64,000 nucleotides of DNA from Apodospora peruviana (Eukaryota; Ascomycota; Sordariomycetes; Sordariales; Lasiosphaeriaceae), in NCBI GenBank assembly GCA_033439685.1, contig JAUEDM010000001.1, positions 6,882,001 through 6,946,000 of the forward strand. The letters run 5' to 3'. Made by a program: the position numbers and the translations under genes. Positions within the stretch are counted from its first letter, which is position 1. The number at the start of each line of letters is the position of its first letter. Below the pieces are notes generated by a model, which had not been told where the DNA came from, ran no database searches, and worked only from the letters and a program-made list of their open reading frames with translations. Positions 22,501 through 35,575 of the stretch are shown here, in pieces.

Positions 22501-25500
22501 ATAGCCGGGCCATTGCACTGTCTTGGAGACGACCGGACATAGCGTCATCACAAGCCGGACGGGTCAATGTCGGGCGACTTGAAACTATCCAGCTTTCTGC
22601 TTGAGCAAACAATGAACCATGGAGCCAAAGAGTTTGGACAACATCTTGAACCGTTGAGTGTATCTCCGGGACGCAAAGAAGACCAACCCAGCAGTCTGTA
22701 GTTCAGAACTTTCTCTCCTCGGTCTCCTTAGACTTCCCCTTGACTTCAGGACAGGAAAATAGCAATACCGACTGCGGTACGAGGAGTGAGAACTCAGGCA
22801 GATAGGCGAGACTGCCGCCTCCAAAACCAGAAACGAATGAAAGAGTCCCTGTCAGAGGCACCAGCATAACGTCAGGAGACCCCTACGAAGCATGCGGGCA
22901 TATTGGACAGCTCTCCAATAAAGGGCTCGTATTAGTAGTTTGTGGTGTTGGGCAGAAAAGACGACACTTGGTTCGATATAGTTGTCGCAGCTCTCAAGAT
23001 CGATCAGATCCAGGGATCTAGCCGGGCGACATATTAGGCCCTGATCGCCCGAGCATGGACTCTCTGCTGTCATCTGCAAGAGGTATCTGACGAGTCGGCA
23101 GTAGAAGCCGAGCAGATATCTCTTGGTCTTGGATGGTAGCTCACGAACGTGAGTGGGAGTTTGAGATCTTGCTTGGCATTGGGCGCCTGAAGGTCGATGG
23201 TACTGCGCAGACGAAGCATGACACTGGGTGCTGTTGGGATAGTTTTGGATTGCGCTAGGGTCCAGGCTCCTGGGGGACTGCGCCGTTAAAGTGGCTGAGC
23301 AGAGCGTAGAGCCCAATGACGCCGTGACGCACGCCCGCCTCACGATAGCGATTGGCGGCGGTCTGCCCTTCCGCAAAGTCATCGGGTCTCTGCAATCGGC
23401 TTGTGAAGAACCCCCATCTGGCTTGCTTGCCGGTGCGGCGGTCGAGTCGGTCTCAATCCCGAGATCAAGCGTCATGTCAACATCAACATCCAAACAGGCT
23501 GCCTGGCTTAGAGAGCTGGGTAACGCGCAAGGCGTGGGGCCGCCAGGATAGCGGGTGACTTGAGATGTCATTGTCAAGTGCGGCCTTTGGTCCTGTCACG
23601 GCCAAAATTCTCGGACCACTTCTCCCAACCGTGGCCTTGATCGTCGGACGCGCCCAGGACTGTTAGTCAGCAGGTTGCCATTCAAGATAGATGAGATGAA
23701 GGCGATTATCCCAAACATGTCCTTGAAGGTTGCCTCGCCGACGAATCGTCGGCGAATCTAGGGCGTGGATAAACGAGAGTTCACGAACGGTAGAGACCCG
23801 ATGGACCCTGCGCCAAGCATGTCGAACTGCCGTATAAACAAGTGGACTGTCGCGGTTTGTTTTTCGTGGATCGATCGATGGATCATGGCCGGTTTGCGAG
23901 GCGACAGACGCGTTCCTCTGCGTGTCAGAACAGAAACACACCGACTATTTGTGTTGGGCAGGGACGACGGGCTCCGTTGCGCTTTGCTCTGGGCGACATG
24001 GCGCGGGCCTGGGAATATGCGGCCAGAGGCACGCCGGATCTGGGTAGGCACCTCAGGCTGAACGATGACTGGCCACTAGACTGCGAGCTGCGTCGGCTTC
24101 CGTTCACGGTCCCATATCACCAGACGGATGGTGGGTCTAAGATGGCCTCGGAGACGGTCGAATCTGGAAAGGCTGCAACTGCGAACTGCAACAATAGCCA
24201 ACCACCAACCACGGCAATTATTTCTTGACAGTCAGTTCAGACCAGACGGACGAGGGCGCTGGAGACCCGCGGCCGGAACGGTGGAGTAAGGAATAGATAG
24301 AGAAAGTCCGAAGGAGCTACCTATTGAAGATAGGGGAAAGAGACAGGTAAATTTGAAAAGCCTTGAAAACCGACAAATGCAGGTTGAACGTTGGAGATTC
24401 AAGTTCTGTTGTGATGCGGCAAAGCGTCCCAGAGGATCCGCGGCCGGTAAGACACCCATTGACTTGGCAGCTCCATTCCTTACCGGTTACCCCACTGGCC
24501 CCCATCGCCATAGAAGTGAGGACTGAGGTGAGGAGGCACAAGAGGCAGAGGGACCCGGGGATTGGGAATGGAGGGGATGGTATCCCAATGGAAGGAGCTT
24601 GTCGGTCCTTCGGAAGCAAGAACTTGGCGCGGTGTCATACCAAGAAGTGAAGGAGGGAAGGAGGCAGTGAGAGAGTAAGGCCCGGTATGGTCATGTGACG
24701 TGCGTGTACGGCTTTACGCTCGCCGTGTGTTACCGGGACGGGTTACACCCTCCTCCGACCGTTGCGGGCCTTGCGGCGTTGGCGCGGTGTTGACGGGAAA
24801 ACGGGGAAAGAACAACCGACCGGCGGCCGACTTCTAGACTTCCAGACTTCCAGATTTCCAGTTGGAGATATCGAGTTCCACAACAGCCAGTGTGAGTGTG
24901 TGCAGGTACGAGTGCGCTGCCGTGATAAAAAGTACTGTATGTAACCTGTACTGTACCCCGTAATCTGTGGGTGGCTGATGATTGGAACGCGGAGCAGCCA
25001 TGGCATCCCGCAAACCTCCGTCTCCGTCTTGTCTTGCCCCGTCTCGTCTAATTCTTTCACAGTCCAATCGCCATCCGAGATGGAAGCACCAAACCTCAAG
25101 AAGCGATGCCGCCAGTAAGTGCTGCCAAAGCTGTCAAAGCTGCCAAAACTCCCCGTGCCCCAATACTCTGCTGCATCTCCGATCTCGATGCCTCGCTCGT
25201 TCCCTGCCGCCACTACCACTGCGACTGGTGTGGCTGTTGAGCGTGATGGAATGATGGAATAATAGCGGCAAGAACCGTTCGCTCACAAGACACTCTTTAC
25301 TTGACGCCCAACTCAACATCGAACACTGACATTGACGCCATGTGAAATGGCGTGGATGGCGGAATCTCCGAACATCTCATTATCCCCGCCTCCAGATGTC
25401 TAGATGCCCAGATGTCAGATCTGCCTGCGTCGTCTTTCGCCATGACCAAAGCAGCCAAAGATAGCGTCTCTTGAGCCGAGCAGAGACGGTTCGAAGGTAT

Positions 25501-27711
25501 TTGCCAGATGAAAACCACTGCCGTGTCATTCAGCTGTCCTTGTCTCTGCCTCGTCGTCGACTTTGGGCTCACTTGGCCATGGGTGCTGGTCGTGCGACAC
25601 CACATTAGAGAGGTCCCCGGGCTTCCAGGCTCCTCCTGACAGTCACTCCACACGCTTGCTGAGCAATAGGATGACGACGATGCGAAATAGTGGTTGCTTT
25701 GCTAAAACGGGTTTCTCACGGGGCGCTCCTTGCTCACGGGTTCGAGCGAACCCTGGCAAGCCCATGTCTTGGGTGTGGGAGTGTGTGGGAGCCACTGCGA
25801 GTCTGCGGCATGTCACTGGACTGGAGCGTCCTTTGGGTATCGATGCCCATAAGGCCATTTCTGCCCAACCTCAACCAGGGCGGTCACTCCATGGCCAGTC
25901 GTTGCATCCAACCCAATCCCGGTGGGAGCACTTCCTCGCGGCGACTGTCGCCCGTTGCTGCTAGTTGCTCGTACTCGCCCCTGTGGCACTATTGCTGCTT
26001 TCTTGCTTCTTGCTATGGTAGGTATCTCTTAACGGTTCGGGCCTCTCAGGCTCCTCAGCGCGAGCCTGTCTGTCACAGACACCCTGGGGCCGGCTCGGCA
26101 CACCCCCGTCGCCGCATCCGCCGGCCAGACGAAGTTGGGCTCGAGCAGACTCAATGGCTGATCTCTGATTCGATCTCGGATGCTCCCACTTGCTTCCATG
26201 CTGACTGCTATTGCTCTCTCCAAAGCCTACTACGGATATACCCCTACAGACTACAAACCACGGCTCCAGGATCGAATTCCAGGATGCCCTGGGCTGTCCC
26301 GATTGGGAGTGAACTCTGTGGACCCGATCTCCATATCCACATGCTCTTGTGCCAGTATTGCCAGTGTCGGGATAGCCCTCCCGTGAGCCTCCCTGCTGCC
26401 GTTCCTGGATGTACCCGCGCGCTCACAGGAGGTCTTATGCCGAGAAGACGGACACCAGCGAGAGAGAGGCGCTTCATCCGCGAATATTGTCCTGGCTGAG
26501 AGGCATATTTTTGCTGTTGTGTTCTGCCAGGTGCAGTCCTCGACTCAGGCCACTCTTTTCTCTTACGCCCGTGAAGACCATGAGTGGCTCATGATGGACC
26601 TGGGTGCTTTGCTTGTCCAACGTTTGTCTCCCTCTGCTTCTGGGCCATGTTTTTTGGGCGTTCAGGACCGCAGAGAAGTACTTTGGACCCCGGTCCCGTC
26701 CATCGGCCCTCTCGTTGCACTCCCCAGCCCCGGACATCCCCCCACCCCCTCCCTCCCCGAAAAAAAAGTCTCCTCATCCACGAGTGCTCCCGCGCAAACC
26801 AAGCTCTCCACAACATCCACTTGAGGTACGTACCACAGGTCTGCCGCAATCCCTAGAGGGCTCGCTCTCTGTCATTGGATAGGTCGCTCGGTACCCTGCT
26901 CTCGGCCTGACCACCCCCAACTACAAAACATAGAAGAAGGCACCCCCGTGCACACCATCCCCATTATTGTCATTGACTCTGTACGGTATCATCATCTTTG
27001 CCAGAAAGCAGCATTGCGACTGCTTTTCTCTCGATCATCACTGTATTAGCACGCTGGTGTCTCCCACTTCTCGACAGAGTATCATACACCATACTTTCTG
27101 GATCTTCACCTTCCAACCACCCACCAACCAATTCGACGGCTTTGGTCTGATACCCCTCACTCCAAAGACGGCAGCGCAGTGTGACTTACACAAAAAGTGT
27201 GAGTGCCAATTTTCCTCCCGTCTTTCTCCTCTGCTTCTCTTGGGTGTTCCCCGGCTTCCCTGCGTTTCCGCCGCAGCTCTCCCCACCAGCCTCTTATCAA
27301 CCTTGGCTTATCCCCTCCTCCTCCTCCCCCTCTTCTTCACTCTGCTCTGCTCGTGTCATCTTTTTGCACCCGAGGCATTTGTCCATCTCAGAGCGGCTGC
27401 GCCAGTTCCATCGACGGCATCATCAGAAGTCTGACAAAGACGACTGGGTCTGAGCATACAACCCTCTCCCCTGTTGATGAACAACTCCCCTGCCTGCTCC
27501 TTGCGCAGACCCCGGCCACTCCAAAAATAAAGCGCCGCCCAGTTCCAAGGCTTTGCCCTCACCGCTTCGGGCTGCACCCACAACGAGTGCTTCCCACAAC
27601 CCACTGACACGACCGCCATATAACAGATCGTCCGCACAAATTTTGAACCTTCCGTCTTGCACTACCCTTTCGGTCGCAAAGGATTCAGCACATCATATTC
27701 AGTGGCCCATC
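19579..27711. other. long gene-poor region upstream of the bZIP gene
   Basis: About 8.1 kb without a recognisable gene. Open frames up to about 270 codons occur on both strands but have mixed, Cys/Arg/Ser/Pro-rich composition with no family resemblance and no supported splice pattern. Local features include a GGTACCTA motif at about 21608-21618, short direct repeats at 24836-24858 (cttccaga-like), 25121-25149 (gctgccaaa-like) and 25393-25420 (agatgtc-like), and a CT-rich stretch from about 27180 to 27700 that is probably the bZIP leader. The rest could be promoter, decayed repeat or non-coding RNA; nothing decides between these. Confidence 0.5.
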
Positions 27712-29632
27712 ATGGTCTCAGCCTTCCAGATGCAGTCCTATTACAGGGCGCCGCTGACGGTCGACACCAGCCACGCTCAGAAGTTCTTCGAAGAGGAGGA
27801 CTCGAGCATATTAGACGAGAACATTCTTGACCAGAATGCCCTCGACTCAGGCTTGGAGATGTCGCCCCCGATGGTAGAAAGCAGGAGAGATTCGTTCGCA
27901 GTCTCGACAGCACTGTTTTCACCAAAGACGGAGGATTGGCAGTCGGTAGAGATGCAGTCTGTCCCATCCAACAACCCCTTCCTCGATCCGCACAGCAACA
28001 ACCCGTTCTTGCGCATGGACCAAAGTCAACAGGCGACGTACTCAAGTCACACCACCTGGCCTATGACCAGCTCTGGCTCTGCCACGCCACTTCAGACCTT
28101 TGACGGTCTCCCAACCGAGTTCGACTCAAATGTCTCTCTCTTCCACAGACCTTCCATTCAGGCCCAGACACCCTTCAGCAACCCGGGTAGTCAGGTTTCC
28201 ATGTTCCAACAATTGGGACATGCCGGAGGTCAATCGATCCCGACGTCGCCTCAGAAAGACCACTGGATGAGCCCGAATCTCAAGAGTCAGGTCATGACGA
28301 AAAGACCCCGGCCCAACAGCCCCCTCATCCGCTCCCATAACGACCTACGCAGGGGTGATGGCATCCGCAAGAAGAATGCCCGCTTCGATATCCCAGCCGA
28401 GCGCAATCTCAACAATATCGACCATCTGATAAACCAGTCGACGGATGAACAAGAGATTAAGGAGCTCAAGCAGCAAAAGCGCCTTCTGCGAAACAGACAA
28501 GCAGCGTGAGTACATTCCATAAGACCCAGCGGTTGAGTGACACTAACAACAATCGTGCAGCCTTGATTCAAGACAGCGCAAGAAGCAGCACACGGAGCGT
28601 CTCGAAGACGAGAAGAAGCAGTTCACAGAAGTCATCACCAGCCTGGAGGACCAGATCACCCACCTGGAGAAGGACATGGAGCAGCTCCTCCGCGAGAAGC
28701 AGTCCTACGAGGCTTACATTGAGGAGATGGGGAGGAAGCAAGAGGAGATGATTAGCAGACACACGATCGAAACGGGTGACCTGCGCAAGAAGATCAGCGT
28801 CTTGACTAATCATGTGCAGACCCTCGAGGGCGCCGCCATGTCGAACAACTCGAACCAAAGCCGTTTCCCTGGCCCGTTCGGTGAGATGGACAGCATGGCC
28901 ATGGATAGCTCCTGGGACAATATGCCACTCTTCGGCGAATTCTCCATGGAGCAGCCTGCCGAGGTCAAGCAGGAGATGCAGCTCGTTCCCTCGAAGAAGC
29001 CCGAAGTCACCTTGCCGACTGACTCTGAGAAGCCGGCTCAGCAAGGCGGACTCTTGTTCATGCTCTTCCTCGTTGGAGCCTTCGTCCTTTCAAGCCGATC
29101 CACCCCAAGCATCCCCCGTGTCTCCGAGGATGTACGAGCCGCATCAGCGACCCTCCTGGAGAACGTACTCAAGGATGCCGGTCTTCCCCAGACCACCTCC
29201 AGCCTTGAAGCCATGGCTCCTCAGCCATCTGGCAACAGCTGGTCCCAGACTGCTGGTTCGTTGCCCGTAGCCGCCCCGGCGATGGATGGCGTCGCACCGT
29301 CGATGCTCGGTGAGCTAGCCGATACTCTCACGCAACCGACCGAGCAGCAGACCAACGAGCAACTCTTTTCGATATCAGCTGCGCAGTATAACGGCCTGAG
29401 CTCGCAAAATTTCTTGCAAAACGCTCCGGCCGAGAGGTCAACGAGCCAAGGTAGACGAAACCTTGCTGATGCTCTGGCCAACATGCGCAACTCGAACAAG
29501 CAGTCGGCCGCCGAGGTCTACACTCGCTCGCTTCTTTGGGATCAGATCCCTGGTGATGTCGTCCGGAGCTTCGCCAAGATGGTGGCGGAGTGCAACGCAC
29601 AAGGTGCTTCCGGGAACGACGGAGAGACATAA
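27712..29632 (+). CDS. bZIP transcription factor, MeaB-like
   Basis: Two exons, 27712-28505 and 28561-29632 (621 residues). The 55-base intron (GTGAGT, branch CACTAAC, acceptor GTGCAG) interrupts the Ala codon inside the basic region. The N-terminus MVSAFQMQSYYRAPLTVD is followed by Ser/Pro-rich activation-type sequence. The bZIP spans about 250-310: NRQAALDSRQRKKQ with the N-x7-R signature, then a long leucine/coiled-coil stretch. After it come low-complexity regions and a short hydrophobic run GGLLFMLFLVGAFVL (about 426-441). The overall layout is what I associate with MeaB, a regulator of nitrogen metabolite repression in Aspergillus and Fusarium; the assignment to that orthologue is from memory. 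Other fungal bZIPs cannot be excluded. Confidence 0.85.
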
Positions 29633-32600
29633 TATAATGACTTATGACGAAACGAAACATTCACGATCACGAACACCACGGCCTCACGAGCCCACACGAA
29701 ATATGCACGAAACAGTTGGCCGCTCTCATTTTATTTTTGTTCGGATCGCAGACTTTCTTACCGACAGTACACTTCGTCCGCTCCCGCGACACACCCAGAA
29801 CTCAGTTGCTCACGCACGCTCAAAGTTTGTTTGCTTCTTGCGATCCTGTACGGAACAGTGCGTCCCCTTTTTGTTTCTTAGCTTTTATGTCTGTTTTTTT
29901 TCTTGTTTCTGTGATTTTCCGACAATTAGCAGGCGAGCGAGCATTTTGATTTGGTCACTTTTCTTTTTCTCAAATTTAATCTATTATTTCTTATCGGCGC
30001 AAGCACCTTCTGTTTACTGAGTCTCTTTGCTGCGAGGAGGCTGGCGGGGACATGGCGAAACTGGAACGGTTCCGGGTTGAGTTTTTTCTGGACATTTGAC
30101 TGAAAGGCGGTTGACTATTCATCTGGCATTCTTCTATGTACAATGAAGGGAACACAGAACATACAACTGTGAAGCGATTGAGATCCAGTCTCACGGGTAG
30201 CGGTCCACAGCATCACAGGTCGGGAACTTTTGGGACAATTTCCGGAATTGGGAAGAGAAGGAGCATTTTGGCGGCAGGGAACCAGCACAGTCTCGTCTTT
30301 TCTCCCCGGTGAAAGCTAGCAGAGGATGGAGACAGACTCGGGTCTGCCCTACCACCATACACACATATCTGACGACAAGCAATTTTCATTTGTTTCTACA
30401 ATTTTTAATATCTCTACTCAATCTTTTATTTTTCATTTCCATGCCTGTCCATCTGAATGCGACTGAGGCTTGGAAACGGGCAGGGAGGAGGAGACGGCCA
30501 CTCGAAAACGTCAAGATGAGGATCGCTCATGAAACTGCAGTTGCGACATGTCAGGCAATGAGTTCACGGTTTGCATGGATGGCTTCGCGGAATAACGATG
30601 TCAAGGAGTTTGATGAACACGATACAGATATCACGACTACAGACTGGGATGGACAGAGACGAAAGTCCCTGATGTCCAGCTGAACATTCTCTCTCTGAAT
30701 ACGATTTTCTTATATCTACCTTAGCTGACATAGCATTTTTGCTAAGCAGCAAATATTTATTGAAGCCATAAATCTGAGATTATAATTCAGAAGCTCATTC
30801 TTACTTCATTTCCCTCGGATTGATGAGTGCACTGAGTGAGTGAGCGTGCCCGGGGGCCGGACTGATCTAAGCAAGCCACCGTAGAACATCGGAGAAGGTG
30901 GTGTGTGTGAGACATCCCAGGTCCCATCTGCCCGGACCAAGGGGGCATAAGACACACATACAACAACAAGAATTGCAGCTTTCGCCTGTATCACGCAGTG
31001 CGCTGAGTGACGAAGTGGCTTGCATGCTTCGTGCTACCTAAGGTACCCACTCTATGTAAACTGCGGGGGAAGCAAGTTTATGTAGCACAGCGCCGACCGA
31101 GAAATGAAAAGATGGAAGTTCGGTTGCGAAACCGGCGCAGAGACGAGAATTCCAATGGCATAGGCGAGGGGGGTACTCAACCAAACCTTGGTAGGGACTT
31201 TTCGGGACCGAGGCCGAGAGATCTCTCATGGACCGACGACGGTACATGAGATGCATCACGCCGCCCATCTGCCGTCTTAACCCCAAACCCAGAGTCTGGA
31301 AGTATGCAGCACTAGACTCGCAGAGGCAGGCGGTAAATCCGGGGTTTGGTGAGTGCCCTCCCTTCCTTCACTTTAGCCGGAATGCAGAACATATGTCTAT
31401 CTGCTCATCTCGTTGGCTAGCCGACTGTTACCCCTGAGTCGCAATATTTCCCATGGTTAGGTCAAACGAGCAAAAATACGGGTAGCACACAACAGTCAAA
31501 GCCCGTGTAATAATGATTAGAAATCGGAGAGCCCGGGACGGGTTAGAGACGAAAAGTATGACGCGAAGTTCCAGACGACAAGATGTTACCGGAACACGGA
31601 GCCGCTTGTTTGCGCCCATGATATGAACCCGCCATCGGGGCCGCCGGTGGCCATCACATTGCACAAATTATACATGTCAAACCCGCCTTTATTTTCCCCA
31701 TGTTACCTCCCTTGCTGATATGTGTTTCTGCGTTTTGACCTGTTAGTGGTGGTGGATAGTTCGACCCTAAAAGCATTCGTCAACACCAGGCCTACAACTA
31801 CAACCGAACGACCATCGATCGATCTCCGATAAATACCAACGGAGCGTATTGTCCGTACTCTGTACTCTGGCATCTGAAGGCGAGCTTTTGTTGACTGGAT
31901 GGTTTTGTTGATGTCGTCCTACACGAACCTCTCGCCTCCTTTTCTCCAAAGAAAACGGGGGTATGTTTACCCTGGCCAACCGCATCCCATATCATCTCCA
32001 TGAAATCTAGAACATCTCTCGCCTTTACCAAAGTCGAGCTCAACTAATGCCGAAATGCAGTTGCAGACTAGACCGAGCGTGTTGCCACATTTCCACATTC
32101 AGAAAATTTATTCGTCAGTTTGGCAGACCTCCCCCGGTTCTTTCTGTGTAGCAACATGACCACTCAAATGTCAACAAACCTATCACAGTAGTTTATTTAC
32201 TTACCCAACTGGGCAGCCAGTGGCGAAAATTGGATTACGCCCCAAGAGACAAAAAAAGCAGAATCGACCCTATAGACAGACCTCTCGCCGCCCGTCAAAT
32301 CGACATTCATCTTAAGTCTCGCCCCGACGCACGTAGTATTGCCAAATAATAAATACAACTAATTCACTTTGCCAACAGTCAGTCGCCTCGTTGAGTCTTT
32401 GCCACCATTAATGGGACGTTTGTTTACATACAGAGAACGTACAAGGAGAGGCGAATATCAAGAACAACACGAGGATATGGCAGACACGCAGACATTGTGA
32501 CACCAAAGGATAACGTAGTGGCAAAGGTAGAAAGAGATAGTAGGAGACTACTAGTATAGAACAAGCTTTGGGAGATATCTCCACACTTCAGTTCAACTAC

Positions 32601-33157
32601 AAGGCGATCGATCGATATACACCATCACAATCTATCATCTTTTTATTTCTCCAGTATCACGGTTATACCTATTGCAGGTATACAGCAGTAGCACCTGTTG
32701 CTCTATTGTATATCATCAAAAAGACTAAAATCGCCTCGGCTCATGTAGGACAGAAAGACGAGCAATCTAGACAAATGAACCTCACGCCGAACATTCAATT
32801 GTCTCACAACAAGCCAAGCGAATAAGGGCAAATTAAAAGAACATATGGGTATTGGTATCGGTGCTGATATTGTATTATACAATCGTAATAACCAAAAAGC
32901 CCGCCCGCCCTGAAAAGACAGACACATGTATACACCAAAGTCGGCTAAGCGGAAGTAAACACAAGCCTGGCTTGCTGTAATCCTAGTGCCATCGCGATTT
33001 GACCACGAAGGGCGCACCAATTCTCCTGACGCTGGAGAGGGATTGAACTCCAAAACGGGTATGTATTCAATACGCATTGATGCCATCAACTCCATAGATG
33101 TAATCCATATAAAACGGTTGTGGCGATAAAGAACAAGTTAAGGCGAACGGATCACGA
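29633..33157. other. gene-poor gap between bZIP and Sel1-repeat gene
   Basis: About 3.5 kb between convergent 3' ends. No recognised protein. A single 80-codon plus-strand frame at 30441-30683 is open but has no family resemblance. A CCTAAGGTACC-type motif lies at 31036-31048. The rest is unremarkable AT-moderate sequence. Confidence 0.5.
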
Positions 33158-35575
33158 CTATTTCTTTGCGTGTCCAGGGTCGTACTTTTCCTTCCAAATC
33201 CTACACGAATCATCAGCGCATCAATTCCTAGGACGTGGCGGCACAATTAGATAGACAAGAGCGGGCAGTGAGTGAGCCGTCAAAGAAGCATAGCCTAGGC
33301 TAGGCCTGGAGGGCCGGATGGCATCCCGCCGGGCCCGGCTGGTTCGCAGCTCGCAGGTTCCGACCGCTCGATGTCGGCACTTGGCCCAATCGGCAGTAGC
33401 TGCTAGATCGAGAAACTGTTCCCGGAATGAGCCCAAATAGACCCAGCCAGCTGCCCAAGGGGGAAGGGAGAAAGATGTGGGCAGAGCCGTGAACCAACAA
33501 CGGAGAAGAAAAAAAAGCAGGGCGAGGAGAGCTATGTGGCAGCGGGGAGCAATGGTAGCCTATCATGCCTCCGGGCAGCCGGTCATCTGCGACAAGTGAC
33601 ATGCGGGCTGTCGCAACCAACACCCGTCAGACTTCAAGCCCCCCGCTGTCGCTTAAAACAATGACAATTGGATTTGCTTGCAACTTGCAGGCCGAGGAAA
33701 ATGGCGACAAAAAAATGCACGGGTAACTCGAAACTTATTGCTTACCATGTATTACCTATTATCTTATTCCCACTGTCCTCGGCCAGACGATAGTATCGAG
33801 CGGCGGCGAACTGTTCGGGTACAAGGTACCAGTCAGCCTCATGTCATGGAGCTCGCAGAAAACTTTCGTCGCAAGGGGTGGTCTCGCGGATGGGGAGTTG
33901 TCTCCCTAAAAAAAGCCTCATTGATGCCCAACGCTCGTATCGAGAAGTCAATCCTGGCCGGCAGAACTGGCCTTGGGGGGGGGGGGGGGGGGGGTGAGAT
34001 CCAACTGACGAGGCTAATCGCAAAGGGCACCCGTGATGGCGCGGTATGCAGGGAATGGCAACTATTTCACGAGGCGCGGTGGTGCAGCAGCACTTACCTT
34101 GTCTTTCTTGGTGCCGAATCCCTCAAGATAGCACCATGCTACTTCGTTCATTGCGTCTGGATAGTCGGAGAAGGTTGTCAGCCTCGGCCGCTGGGCCAAG
34201 AGTAGAGACCTCAAGTCAAGACACCATACCTGTATCTCCGAGATTCGCTGCTGTCTCGTAGTACTGCAACGCCAATGTCAGTCACAGTTCGCGACCAGGA
34301 AAGAAACCCAATATTTGCCATTGCTATGCAAGGGCCATCATCTTCGTCACTCCAATGAACAAGATGGGGAAGACTAACCTGCTTCGCAGCGATAGGGTCC
34401 TTGGGAATCCCCCATCCATGACGGAAGCAATTGGCCAATTCAAAGATGGCCAAAACAAGCTCTCCCTTGGCCGCTCCACCTTTCTTAAGTCCAGCCTGCA
34501 GCGCAAGGGCCTCGATCTCGGCAGCATTGGAAGCTGCTGCAGAGAGGTAGTTCACGGCCGCGGCGGCGTTCGGGGTGCATCCCCATCCGTGCCTGGTTAC
34601 AGTATTAGCTTCTTGAGCGTTTTCATCATTGGGCTTGCGTGGCCAGCCCCACGGCCATACGATGCATCCTCGCAAGGAACGCTCCCACGCTGACTGTGTG
34701 ACTTGGGATGCGTGAGGCCGGCCAGGGACGCGGAGAAGCTGCCCACGGCGCACAAAAGGTTCTCGGTGCTGGAGAACATCGCCGGCGTACACGAGGACGC
34801 CGTACAGAGGCACGTACCTCAGAGCAAGGCCATACAAAACCTGGCTCAGGGGGTTGTTGGCGCCTTTGGGGTCCGCTAACCGCCCAAACAAGGCCGTAGA
34901 CTCCTCGAGCTTTCCTGCTTCATGGAGCTTGATAGCCTCTTGAATATCATCATCGATGGCCTTCGACGACACGGCCTTATCGGGTGCCTCGTCTCTTGGC
35001 CCGTCCAGGTTTAGCTGAGGTAAGAACTCGGTGACTGTCCCAACCGGGGTAGCTGGTCGACTGCGGTTCTTCTCGTTCTCCTTTGCCAGCATGGTTGCAC
35101 GTTTCTCCCATTGCAGTTCGGTGCCGTCCTTGTCGTCCTCCCCGCCCTCGGGCACCACGATCTCGGGGAGGTCCTGGGGCACATTCTCGGAGCTCATGGG
35201 ACTGCGGCTCAAATGGAGCCGTTGGGATAGTCGCTTTCCTCCGGAAGCACTCTTGCCACTAGACACAGATTCACTCCGGCTACGGCCACCACTGGCACCC
35301 CCAACACGCTTACTGTTGCTGCGGAAGATATCTAAACTTAGCCGGGATGACTTGCTACCTTTGTTGGAGTCGACCGTCAGGTACGAGGAGGCATCGTCGT
35401 TGGCATCGCTGCCGGCCGGGCCGCCCGGAGGATGTATCACCTCCTCGGTATACGTATCGGATCGCACAAAGGTGAACTCGGGGGCGGCTAGACGCCGGAT
35501 GGTAGCCGGGTCGGGCCCGTCGCCGTCGCCGTCTTCGAGGGTCTGCTTCTTCTTGAGGAGATCGCGGAGCCCCAT
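33158..35575 (-). CDS. Sel1-repeat protein, Nif1/Dsf2-like
   Basis: Six proposed exons on the minus strand: 34818-35575, 34379-34592, 34230-34263, 34098-34156, 33746-33810 and 33158-33200 (390 residues). Introns are 225, 115, 73, 287 and 545 bases; the last two are long for this window. The start MGLRDLLKKKQ is at 35573-35575. The N-terminal half is Ser-rich and disordered, and the C-terminal half carries Sel1-type repeats: YGLALRHGWGCTPNAAAAVN, FELANCFRHGWGIPKDPIAA, MNEVAWCYLEGFGTKKDKFA, ending KEKYDPGHAKK. The repeat sequence continues smoothly across every predicted junction, which supports the splicing. The nearest named relatives I recall are the fission-yeast mitosis inhibitor Nif1 and budding-yeast Dsf2; the molecular function is unclear. 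Confidence 0.8.
33975..33994. repeat. G20 homopolymer inside intron 4 of the Sel1-repeat gene
   Basis: Twenty consecutive G on the plus strand, i.e. C20 on the transcribed strand of the intron. Such runs are length-unstable and often miscounted in assemblies. Confidence 0.95.

Noticed and set aside
22852..23577. 241-codon minus-strand open frame in the gene-poor region
   Set aside because: No family resemblance and mixed composition; no splice pattern extends it. Kept only as part of the gap description.
25690..26499. 269-codon plus-strand open frame
   Set aside because: Cys/Arg/Pro/Ser-rich chance-like translation without domains, in a promoter-like region.
26967..27434. 155-codon plus-strand frame before the bZIP gene
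   Set aside because: Lies in the CT-rich leader, and its Leu/Pro/Ser bias follows from that composition. No start context or homology.
30441..30683. 80-codon plus-strand frame
   Set aside because: Open but isolated; no homology recognised and no supporting neighbour or splice signal.
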